A stretch of 64,000 bases of DNA. Source: Brachyhypopomus gauderio. Its lineage: Eukaryota; Chordata; Actinopteri; Gymnotiformes; Hypopomidae. Where the stretch lies: positions 17,225,479-17,289,478 of the forward strand of contig NC_135218.1 of NCBI RefSeq assembly GCF_052324685.1, read 5' to 3'. The notes under the pieces are model-generated. The model had not been told where the DNA came from. It worked only from the letters and a program-made list of their open reading frames with translations, and searched no databases. Positions 1-12,500 of the stretch are shown here, one piece after another. Each line of letters opens with the position of its first letter. Position 1 is the first letter of the stretch. Both the position numbers and the translations under genes were made by a program.

Positions 1-312
1 TTTTGAACTAAGCTTTTAAAGATCATATGAATTCAAACAAAAATATACCTGTATATCAAATTATGAAATAAATAAATACCCACCTTCCCTCTTTTTTGAT
101 ATGGCATACATAGTGTCCAGACATTGTGGATGTTCCCATGTGACTTATGAAGGCAAAGAGTTCATAGCCTACAGTTAAATAAAAAGGGGTTAAAGTGTTA
201 GCCGCCATAGCAGATGCACTGAGAATCACATGCAGACATTATGAGGTCACATCAATGCAGAGAGGATTTCTGCTTTTTGACAGGGTAACTATGTATGCAG
301 CAGGGTTGATAT

Positions 313-351
313 GCATGTGTGTGTGTATGTGTGTGTGCACACGTGTGTGTG
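313..351. repeat. (GT)n tract in usp13 intron 19
   Basis: Interrupted GT repeat (with TATG and CACAC breaks) starting about 15 bases downstream, in transcript sense, of the exon 19 donor. Confidence 0.85.
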
Positions 352-365
352 AAGAGGAGACTTAC

Positions 366-558
366 GTCCAGGGCCATCTCGGACCCGAGGGCTGGACAGC
401 CCCTGGTCTGGAGACAGCGTGGAGTCACTGTGTGTATTGGTGTTGGAGAAGCTGATGTCACTGGGCTCACTGTCAATCATGTCAGACACGACCTCACTCT
501 CCTCCTCGCTCTCTGGGTGAGTGAAGATCCAGTCCAGTGCCCTCTCCAAGTTATTATT
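366..558 (-). CDS. usp13: usp13 exon 19, end of UBA2 and acidic Ser-rich linker
   Basis: Opens with [20 protein letters not shown], the last helix of UBA2, then a Ser/Asp-rich stretch and PRVRDGPG, which in the family directly precedes [12 protein letters not shown]. That next exon, and the catalytic His, lie beyond position 1. The donor is GTAAGT at 365-360. Confidence 0.92.
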
Positions 559-3500
559 CTGAAATCAAAAAAACAAGCCCAGGCCTTAAACAGTGAATTA
601 CACATGAAAACGCTCTCTTTACAAGGTCCCAATACATCGTAAACATGTTCAAGTATTTCAGCCATCTTTTCATAGCAATTCTACTGATGGACAAGACAGC
701 AAATCATCCAAAATCCTTTGTCTCACACAGTATAAGCTATAAATATCCTCAGGCAACAAGCCAACATCCCTCTGAACAGGCCACAGCCACATTCATTCAG
801 AGTCCCCAGTTCAGCTGCTGTCCTCATTACGCAGCCAAAAAGCCTTGTTCAGGGCCTTGGTGTGAAACAAGCACATGATTCACTGCAGATGCTAATGTTG
901 CCTGACGTCCTCTCATTTTCTGGCCCAAAGTAGGCTGTCTATGTTCAACACCTCCTCCAGGGTGTTTATTGACCTGGCCCGCGACACCCCGCTGTGACAC
1001 ACTCCCCGCCCTCATCTCGCCCATCTACGCTTCACCGTGTTAGAGAAAACAAAAACCAAATCATCGTGTAGTCTGAAGCCAAAAGCCGAAATTAAAATGT
1101 TTGTCTCTGAAGTGAGAAGTGGAACACACAAACTTACAAATCACTTTGCACATGAATAAACAGCTCTTAAAATAAGATTACAGATGGCGTAATGGAGCTC
1201 ATTCCAAACTTTTGTATTCCATTTACATGCGCACCATATTTAACAGTTACTCTCTTCGCACTCCTCTTTTCCACTTACATTACCATTTAAATCACAATAA
1301 ATGCATCGTTTCTACTGAACAAAGCTATATCTTACAATATGATATGGAATTTGGCAAGGTCTCAAACACTGACTTATTGATCTATTATTGTGCAGATTAT
1401 GTTTGTCATTATTCCTATAATCACCTATTCAAAGTAAGAAACAAAATTGGATTGACAATCCATTGTTTAAAAACACCACATGGATGACATTTTCTAGTAC
1501 ACTCAGCTTACTCTAATACAGGAGGTGCCAAGCATATTCAAATAACAATAATAACTGAATAAGTTAAATAAATTACTATAAGTAGAATACATTTGTAAAA
1601 TAGGAAATATGAACTACATAATCTAAAAATAACACGAAAATGCACTGCATCAGGAGGACCAGAGGTTGAGCCAAACGACACCGCCTGGTCCGTCTGGTGG
1701 GCATCTCCCAGAAGCACTAATGACTTGTCTGGACATGCTTTCAGCCTGTGTAATTTGAGAATACGAGAGCCTAATTTAAGACTATCTAAAGAAACTTCAA
1801 GGGTGTCAAAATCAAAATGACCTTATGCATTTAAGCCAATGCATGCCTGAACATCACAAATAAAACTGTTTAGTTTTCATCTTCGTAATAGTTTCTATTC
1901 ATCTAAACAGTAGCAGGTTATAACCCTCAACCAAAATGATAAACAAGACTTCACAAAATGTCCCATCTCATCAAAATTCTTCAGAGAAAATTTTGCAGCC
2001 TTTACTGTCATGTAGGCAGCCAGCCAGTGGAAATCATGGCTGCAGTCCACAAAGCCAATAGTCATGCTGACCACCACACAAAACAGCCCCCGGTGCAGAA
2101 TACAGAGACGGGAGGATGGAGATCACTCAGGACACTCACCACGACTTTCAGGGCTCGGATGCTGTGGTGTCTGGGGAACCCCATGGAGGTGAGGATGGCC
2201 ACGCTCTCCTCCGGGGGCTGGTTGTCCAGAGGGCCGGCCCTGGCCAGGCTGGAGCTGGGCGGGTCAGGCTCCATGTATGAAGGGATCGCGAGAGGTTCAG
2301 CAAAGTCTGCAGAAAACACGTACGGGTGATGCAAAAGCCATCTGTCAACCAGCTCCCTCCATCTGCCTCTGTGCACAGCAAAGACTGCTGTCGCATACAG
2401 AAACGGTGGATTATGCTACTATGTAGTGAGGACAGCAGTCTGGAGACTCTGGAGGCGATGTGCTCCTCATGTATCATACACATGAGTACACAAACAAGGA
2501 ATGGGGCTTAAGAAATCCTAGAGAAGTGTACAACTGTAATTAAAGACATAGGGTGTACATAATTAAAACACACTGCAGGGTTTGACTACAACCTTGGAAC
2601 ATTAGAGACTGCAGTATAAGGGGACCGGAGGCATTATACCACTGTGTTCAACCAACACCAGATCAGTACACAGAGCAAGAGCTCTACAATTTGGAATGAG
2701 TACACGAAAGAAGCAGAGAGTTCCAGACTTAGAGGTCCAGCTGTCAGGGCGGGGCAGACGCGAGCCAGACGGGCGGGGGAGGGGAGGGGTGGGTCTAACA
2801 GGGTCACATTCTCTGCAGACTCTTCCAGATCGCAGACTTTGCTTATCTGGGGCAGGGGGAGCGCGTGCGGCAGGTGGACGGAGCTCGGCATGCAGGTTAC
2901 ATGGAGGTGTGAGGGCCACACCACACGCAGAGCTCTCGCCGACACGGATGGGAGTGGTGCTAAAAAAACATGCTGCCTGCTTCCTCTGGGAGGGTCATGC
3001 TCAGCATGTACACACACAGCCCACGCAACACTTGGGTTGTCAGTGATGTACAAGAACATTTTTAATAGGCTTTGTCTTTTCAAAAATTCCCTCTTAACAT
3101 AGCAAACAAACTAGGATTCCTCTTCGTACAAGCTTTAGTAAAGTGGCTTTGTGCAATTGTTCATCAATGAAATTGATTGGATTTAAATTATTAGCCATGT
3201 CCAAAAGTAATGCCAAAAACCTCAACACCACATGTACAAAGTAAAATCACGGAAAAGTGGAAAACTCCTCTAATATTTACCGTGGAAAATTTTGCTCCAA
3301 ATCCCCACAAAGAGTCACTTTTTATTGACTCCAACATTTTCACAATTAACGGGATATACACTGTACTACACTGGCTACCCATTAAAACATAGCCCCAAGT
3401 GTTACTTTATGTGATTCTAGAAAAGAACATACTCACAATAACATTTCTGTCCTTCCAACCCAAAGAGAGCCCTGCACACTTCCCAGCAACAGAATGCAAC

Positions 3501-6500
3501 CCAACCTCAGCTGAAACGGCACCTTTGAGATGGTTGAGTAACTGAGACACCTTAAAATCTTAATCTATGGTACATCTTGCAAAAACACAAATTGGAAGTC
3601 CACCGGGTTTCTACAAATGCTAAACCAGGCAATCGCCTTGCAAATAAATTTGGCTCGTTTAGCTTTCCTTACTGATGACTCCAGCGCTTTACAGACAGCA
3701 CACATGAGACATCTGCAGGAGGGGAGTCTCAGTCGAACAGCAGAAGTATTACCTGGCTCCTCCATGTGAGCAATGATCCAATTAAAGGCCATTTCAGCTC
3801 CCATGTTCCCGGTGTAGTACACCGCCTTTCGGCACGCCTCCAGGGGAAAGCCCATCTCCGCCAACTGCATCACGGAGGATTCGTCTATTTCTGGAGCTGA
3901 GGTACAAAAGAAACACTGCCTTACAGCCTCCATGTTTATTCTCTCATTGGGCCTCATTAAAGATAAAGTACCATGGGAATCTCAAGATTTATTTCTTAAG
4001 AAGCGTAACTGGGATTGCAAACTAACAACACAACTATTTCAAATAAAATGAGCATTGAACATTTCTGGAAAGTAAATAAATAAATAAACAATCCATTTCT
4101 TTTGTGATGGAATGTGCAAGCCACAAAAAAAAAAAAAAAACAGACACTTACATTCCAAAGAATTATTCATCGAGCTGTCTGGAAAAAACAAATAAAGCAG
4201 AAAAGAAAAGGCAGTGATCCTTCATGAAACACCAGACATTTAGGTAGAGCACACTGAAGTGCAGCGCTGTGCACTCACAACCAAGACGGTCAGGCTCAAG
4301 AGGACCAGGCTGCCTGCATTTGGTCTGGTTTCTAATCCAGTGGAGGTCAGCGCTTTTAATTCTGTAGATTCTAAATATATAAAGCTTGAATATTTACCTC
4401 TTGTGTCCTCAGGAATGACAATAGGAGGCATGAGGTCGGGAAGCTCCTCTTCTCCTGCTTGGAGCCCAATGGCCCGGAAGCGATTCAAGTCCAAAAAGTC
4501 GGGCACATCTACAGAAACATCTGGGCAGACAAAATACCAAAACAAATCTGGTGTGAAACACTTTGTGCAGAATTAAACAAACACTCTACTTTACTGTTAC
4601 TGTTTACTGAATCACCAGACAAGCCATAGAGCCACAGTGCCCTCTGCAGGACAGAAGTGTAACTGCTAACAAGCACAAGCTAAGCGATTAAGTTTTGCAA
4701 ACTGATCTTTTGGTCTTTTAAGCAAGTTGCATTGCTCAAGTACCTCTGCTACATGTGATGGGTCTGAATTGCACAAGACAACACATGATGGGCAGACACA
4801 GATGCCAACCATTAGGCAACAAAACATGAGGCAATAAAAACACTTCTCTGCTTCATGACAGCCAGATATATGTTTGTGTAAGTGTAGGTGAAAATAACTT
4901 TACTGCAGAATCAAACCAGATTCTGTATCCTGATTAACTTAAAAAAACATGAGTTTACACACCTAACTTCTTTGGGACCCAGTCTAATCCAAATGTGAAT
5001 TTTTTGAGCTGCAGAACCAGATAGTCAGGGAAGGAAGCAAATCGAGATGTCCTAGAAAAAAGAGGAAGAAAAACACACACATTAAATTGTTAGGTAAGGC
5101 AATATGCTTAAATGAAAAAATCATTAACCACAATTAAGCTATAAAATAAAAAAAAATAATGGTTCTTCATACACTATAAAAAAGAATACCCAATAATATC
5201 CCTTAATGTTTGTTTCAATTATGCTACAGATATTAGCTACAGTTTTGTATAGTGAAAAACTGAACTGATGCCTACATGAACACCTCACAGTGACCAAGCC
5301 ACCTCACTGTGAACGGCTTTTACCAGATCAGCATTCACCCACATTTTACCATTCTGCAGACCTGTTTAACCAAGCTCAGTGATCCCCGTCTCATTAACAA
5401 ATCCTTTAAAAAGCACCGTCAGAGCACTGTTCTCTCAGCTCTGCAATCCAGACTTGGAAGAGCTTTATACCAGAACCTTGCTTACTTCACTCCAGCAGAC
5501 TTGGCCTGTAGAGCAGGGCTCCAAAACTCTGGAACATTGTCTGGTTCGGCAAAAGCTTGTAGGCAGGCGGTGAAGGGGACGCGGGCCCTCACTGGCTCTG
5601 GCGGGGTCCGCATGTTCTCCTCAGCATCCTTGCGCTTAGCCTCGTACGCTATCAGCTCCTCTGCAATAACCACAAACGTCGATGCTCAGCAAGGTTGGAG
5701 AGAGAGGGATTCTGAGACAGAAGATGTATTGTTTGTATCAAACTGGCATGAGCGCCATGCTCTTCAATGGCATTACCTCTGTTGATGGCAGCCTCCATAG
5801 GTACAGGAAGCTGCATGAGGTAGTCCACTCTGTGAGAGTAGCGCACCTTCTGTGACTGGCAACACTGCACGCGCTCCTCTACGATGAAGCGAAACACGTC
5901 GCTGGGGTTCTCTGATCCAGCACTGTTCCTCTGAGGAAAAGTTATAATAAAGATGAGCTCTAGAGAAAATGGCAAACACACCCTCCATTTTATTAGGCAC
6001 ACCTGTTCAACTGCTCATTAATGCAAATATCTAAGAAGCCACTCACATGGCAACAACTCCATCTAGGTACTGTATGTGGACATGGTGAAGACAACAAACA
6101 GCATGAGCATTTGGAAGGGGCTTTAAGTGACTTTGTACATGGCTAGTCTGAGGATTTCAGAAATGGTTGATTTCACACACTACCATCTCTAAGGTTTACA
6201 GAGAATTATTCGAAAAAAAAAAAGATATCCAGTGAACAGCAATTCTCTGGGTGAAACTGCCTTGTTGATGGCAGAGGTCAGAGGAGACTGGCTGGACTGG
6301 TTTAAGCTGGTTGAAGGCAACAGTAACTCACATAACCACCTGTTACAACTGAGGTATGCAGAACAGCATCTCAGAATGCAACATGCTGAACCTTGCAGCA
6401 CATGGGCTCCAGAAGCAGAATATCACAGGTGGCTGTCCCGTCCGCTAAGAACAGGGAAATGAGGCTACAATTCAGACAGGTTGAATTGGTGTAACAGTGG

Positions 6501-9500
6501 TGGTGATGTAATGGTGGTGGTGTTATAGTGTGGGCCCCTTAATACCAACTGAGCATCGATTGTTTAAAAACACCACAGCTATCCCTTTATGTGCCATCTT
6601 CTCGTGGCTCCTTCCAGCAGAATAACACGATATGTCACAAAGCTCAAATCATCTCAAATCAGCTGTACTCAAATGGCCTCCACAGTCACCAGACCTCAGT
6701 GCAGTAGATCACCTCTGAGGGATGACGGAACAGAAGATTTGTATAATGGATGTGCATCTGACAAATCTGCAGTAACTGTGTGATGCTGTGATCATGAAGG
6801 CAAAAGGCAGATCCAACCCCGTACTAGCAAGGTGTATCTAATGTGGCAGGCGAGTGTGTGTGTGTCGTACACACGGCTTCATGATCATGACGTCTGTTCA
6901 GATCCTGATTAAAAGTTCACCAAGGACGTCTTGTAAGGAGGTCCACTGCAGGCTCTATTCTGAGACTTTACAGAAATACACCACTTGTGTTTTGGCCCCA
7001 ACATCAGTCCAACAGCATCCAAGACTCCGCAAATAAACCAGGCCACGGTGCTCAGGGCTGGACCTCCCCCCCAATACTCAGCTCTGTCTTGACCTTGTCA
7101 GGAATTATTACATGCATTGGATCCCCAAAACCAAATGCACCCAAGCAGGTTATGCATATATGAGCATATGAACATATATAGCTATTATATATTCTTATAT
7201 TAAAATCCTGAGTTTAATATAAAATGTGTAATGCTGTAACATACATTTGTTATATTTGTTACAGCAATACACATAAATTGGCTGATGTTTTGTGATCAAC
7301 AAATATATTTGTTGAGGTGTCTTGGAGGTTTTTTGGGCCATTCATTCTGGGCATAGGTCATGTAGGCAAGGTAAATAGGAAGCACTGTGTGACTTGTGTT
7401 AACTGATAGGGGGTTCTAATTTTAACTTGGTTGAGAAAGTCACTTCAGAGCACAAGTGCATGTCTGGAAACACCGGGAGAGGGAAGTGCCTTCTGAAACC
7501 ACAGTCGAGCGACAGAAAGAGTCAAAGAGTTTTCATATGCCAGAAAACCGTTCAGACGACCGAATGGTTTGTCTCGAGTGGTTCATCTTAAAAAACGGGA
7601 TATAACTGGTCATTGTTTACTTGAAAATAGCTACTAATCAAAGAATGCACACAATTGGGAAAGTACATACCTCTACCATGTTGATAAAGTGCAAGAAAAA
7701 TTCTTGGACGTCCTGCTGTCTGTTGGAGGAGAATTCTGGGTGACCCTTGCTGACCAGAGCCTTGAACATCCTGGGAGAAATTCCTTTGTGCTGCTGCTAT
7801 AAAGGAAACAGGTGCTCAGCCATCAGTTACCTGCACAACAGCTTTTCTACTTGGTCTTCTGGCATACATTTGAGAGGAAGCCAATTAAAAGTAAAACGAC
7901 ATTTGAACAAGGACCGTCCACTACAGAAGCACAAAGCCACATAACACAGGCGCAAACTGCTGAGTTTCCACACACACAAAAACTCAGAATAAATACATAA
8001 TTAAATAATCCAAATAAAGCAATTAAACTATTTTACCACACACTACCCATTGTAAGCAATGGAAGGTAAATCTATCAAATACACAGAGAAACATGTGGTA
8101 CTAATTTACACCAACTCAAGCAACATAGAGTTGTAATCTGTATGCTGGTTAGTCATTTGTGGTTCAACATCTTGAACATTTCAGAAGATTTTAAATATTC
8201 AAATGCCATAAAGCTAGCATTTATCATCACTGTTCCATTTCTGCCCATCAGTAAAAATCATCATGCTGATCATTAATCTGACACACAAGTCTGAATTTAC
8301 ATAGCATGTGAATGCATAGTACTTGGTTAAATACATTACGTAAACTAGAGGTAAAGCTACAGAATCACTCTGTGCGTAGGTCTAATTAAGTTTTTAGCTA
8401 CATTCTGTCGGATTCTCTGTAAGTCAAATACCTTGTATTCTTCTTTCATCACCTGTTCAATGAGTTCTGATTTGATTGGAGGTTTGGAGTACAGGCCTGA
8501 AAGAAGAGCGTGACCCAGTTTTGCCCTAGTGAACATAGACACAAACCACTCACTCAACATATCACAGTCAACTGTACTGCACAGAAGCATTGCAGTCATG
8601 TTTATCCTTGGGCCAGAACTATAAATGCAGGTAATAGTCATTAACTACTAGTTCCTTTTTTATTGCTTACATCTGTGTACTGAAGTCTTGGGTGGGATCA
8701 AGCGGTGAATAGTCAAATATTCTCTGCAGATTCCCCACATACCTAGAAATAAATGGCAAAACAAAAGTAATTTTACATTCCAAAATAAAAAGATATTATA
8801 CAAAGACATTTGATGCTGCTTCTTAATTAACATTATGAAAAGCTCTAAATATCAAACATATCTTGTTGTACTTGTGTCTAATTCGTAAGTACACAAGCAG
8901 AAAGGACAGGATGAGTCCAGACAGGATGAGTCTAGCCAGACGAACCAGACAGAGACTGACGGTCCAGACAGAAGAGGAGTAGAAAAAGGCTCTTACGCTC
9001 GCTGGAATTCTGCGATGCTGAAGACGACTTGCATAGTGGTGCTGAGGTAGCAGCTGTTGCCCAGGTTACGGATGCCTGTGTACCCCGACCCATAGACTGC
9101 CTTCAGCTTTAGACCTGACTCCTGGATCACCTCCCACTCACTGGCACGGGCCTGTATGAGGTTATCCGTGTGGTTGCCGTTCTCCGTCTGTGGGACACGG
9201 CCAATCGGTCACTCATATTCGATACGGAAAAGTTGCGCGCGTCACAAAGTAGTCAGCACTTGAAAGAAAGGCCAAAGAGAGAGGCAACGCACCCTGTGCA
9301 TCTTCAGCATGTCTATTCCAAAGTGGGACAGGTGTTCTGCTATGTAGGGGTCAAGTACCGCCTCTTCTTCATCAAAAGAATAAACATCTGTAAAAGATGA
9401 AAAGCAAACAAAGCTTTAAAGTTCCTACGAATGACCAGCCAAATCAATGTCTTCTGCAGTTCTCCCACGTTTATAATCACGTCACCTGTAGTTCTGTACA

Positions 9501-12500
9501 ATAACAACTCACACACATGTATATTCATGTGACCCGCAGTTCTGTACAATAACGACTCACACACGTTTATATTCACGTGACCCGCAGTTCTGTACAATAA
9601 CAACTCACACACGTTTATATTCACGTGACCTGCAGTCCTGTACAGTAATGACTCACATACGTTTATATTCACGTGACCCACAGTTCTGTACAATAACGAC
9701 TCACACACGTTTATATTCACGTGACCCTCAGTTCTATACAATAACGACTCACACATGTTTATTTCCACATGACCTGCTGTTCTGTACAATAATGACTGAT
9801 TTCACATGGTGCACTTGCTCTGAGGTACTGACCTGCTCCATCTGGGGTGATGGTGTCCAGTTTGACAGCCAGAGGGAAGCTGGTTTCTCTGTAGTGCTCG
9901 AGGGCATGGCCGTTCCCTCCGCTTCCATCAAAGAACCATTTCCCACAGAGGACAGTGCCATCTGTCAGGTTCAGCCATAGGTTCTCCCTCATCTCACACT
10001 TGACACACTTCCAGCCACTGCACGCACAGAGCAAACACAACAGAGATGTTTATGAAGGGGAGAAGTCTCAGATCTCAGAAAAGGATATATATAGTATGTC
10101 AGCGGAATTTTTTTTTGCCCCAGGTCAAACTGTCCATAAATCCTAACAATGGGCAAAAGCTATCCCAGACATGGATCTTTACTGTCAAAAAACAGCACTA
10201 TGAAGGGTTTTATGGGATTTCCCAGTTCATAAGCCCTAAAGGAAATGTGAATATTAGCAAAGCTGGCAGCAAGATAGCATATCAGCTTGTAGGGGGTTTT
10301 TGAGCCTAGTCAACCACTACCATCAGAGTGCCAACTGGAATTCATCTGATACCGGACCCCCATGTGACTAACCTGGGGGGAATCCGAACCCCACTGTCAT
10401 GCTGTCTGAGACTTCTAGCATGTTTGGACACCTGTAGCTCCTCCTCCCAGGAATCCGCCTCTTGCTTTTTGTACGCAGATCCAGCGTTAAGTACAGCATC
10501 ACAAGCTATAGTCACCTGAATAGGACAGGGAACATGTAAATATGACCAACACCACACAGGAGATTATACGATTGGCAGTATATGGCACCTACTATATGGC
10601 ACCTACTAAACACTGAAGCCATGCCTGAATTCTTAACAGCCAAGTTAAAGAACAAAGGGAAGTATGTCATGCTGTTAAAGAACAACCCAGGCTATAAAGT
10701 ATCATTCTGTTTCATGCACATATAACCTCTTCACACCTGATATTAACATGCAAACTGTATGTGCATATTGACAAGAAATTACACGTGAAAGTCAAGTTCA
10801 CATACACATTAAGCATTTCCTTCTGCAAAGTGTTCACATCATCTGATTGAGGTAAGCAACACGATCTGCCCAGCATTAGTGTATTCAGTGAGAAATGCGT
10901 TCAGTGCTTCTCATGACGATGAATCCTTGACAAGCACTAAAGAAGGGTGTGTCTGCGTAACGGGAGGAGCCAGTGAGAGCTCGACAGCAGCATGTGTGCA
11001 GGTGTTTTTAAAGCCAGGTGCAGCTGCACTCAGTAGAACATTCTAGTGGTCATCAGAATATTGCATGTACAGAGAGCATTTCAGTTCATTGTCACTTTTA
11101 CATTACTTATCCCAGGAGCTGCCATGCACAAAGGTTGAACATGTCACTTCTATAGAGGCCTTCTCTATCATTACCATCTGCCATTTATAAATACACCCAA
11201 CAACCAATAACAGGGCTTAAATAAGCAAAACGTGACTAGGTGACAACCTCTAGATACAATAACACTTCTAAAACAACCTTCCTAAAATGATACAAATTCT
11301 CAAATTTCTAGCACTCAAAACATTTACCCTTGATTATTGTTCCCACCTGTGTCTTGAGTTCATGCTTGTTCACTGTGTTTATTCGCCATGGTGTCTAATC
11401 TCCAGTGTCGGTCATTGTAGCTATCATGATCTTTAAGTTTTTATGCCTTCTTAGTTTTCGCTGCCATCCTAATACTTCCGTTATCGTTTATGTTTGCTTG
11501 CTCGTTCCGTGTAACCCGTGTCATCTTGTTTAAGGCTGTTTCTTTTGACTATTTTCGTTAACCTGCAGTTTAGTTCTAGAGTTCTTTTGTGATGAAATCT
11601 AGATGAACTTTTGTGATGTTCCCTGGCAATGTATTACCTTATGGTGTTTAGTTCTTCCCTCCTTTGTCTGTTCCCCATTCTTAGTGTATCTGTAGCCATA
11701 TGAGTTAGTCAGCTCCGGTCTCTTGTATGTTCTTCCGTGCCTGTCTTTCTTCATTGAGTTTGGTTATTTAGTTGTCTCAATAAACCTCATTCCTGCACGT
11801 GCGACCCACCTGCCTAGTCCGAACGTTACAGTGGCCACATTTAGTGTCAGTGTACACAATAACGATGTAAATCAGTGTTTCTCCCTGTACCCGGTCCACA
11901 GTGTACCATAGAGTGGGGGAAAGAAGAGGACATTTGAATTATTTAAGATAACTGACCAAAGTTTATGGTGAAAATGTATTAGGCTAATATGCCATCCATA
12001 TACCGGCTGCCACATGCTGCCACATGGCTCCAAAATTGTCAAAAAAAAATCCTTATTCAATATGAACAAACCATATGAGTCACTGAAGTACCATGAATGT
12101 ATTTTTTAAGAGAAACCTGAACTGTTACAAATATAATGACATAATAGGGTGAAATAACTTGTATGTAAGCACAAGTTAATAACACACAAACAACACAAAT
12201 ATAAATAATGACTGCAAGGCAAACAGTTTTGACCCAAAGCTCTACAGTCTTCAGTTTTACCTTAACTGAGGTGAAAAGATTTTCTCTTGCTACCATTCGC
12301 TGTTCCTTTAATTCAGCAGTCATGATGAAATTTCAGACCGATTATCAAATGTCTGAAGGACAGTGGTAAACATTTGGTGAATAATGTCCTCATCCCCATG
12401 TGTGGTTGTCACCTGATCCAGATCAAAGAAGCTAACTAGCTAAGTATCTGACTATGACTGACAAAAAAAAGGTCATGGAAATCCCCCCCCCCCTTCTTCC

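Noticed and set aside
5309..5785. 158-residue plus-strand frame
   Set aside because: It lies antisense to usp13 exon 13, whose minus-strand frame has clear family sequence and splice sites.
9340..9789. 149-residue minus-strand frame with a 16-residue repeating peptide
   Set aside because: It is a 48-bp minisatellite that happens to lack stops because the unit is a multiple of three; it overlaps a usp13 exon in the wrong frame and sits in an intron.
9467..9795. Regular repeats that might suggest a CRISPR array
   Set aside because: The units are contiguous, with no unique spacers, and the genome is vertebrate. It is a minisatellite.
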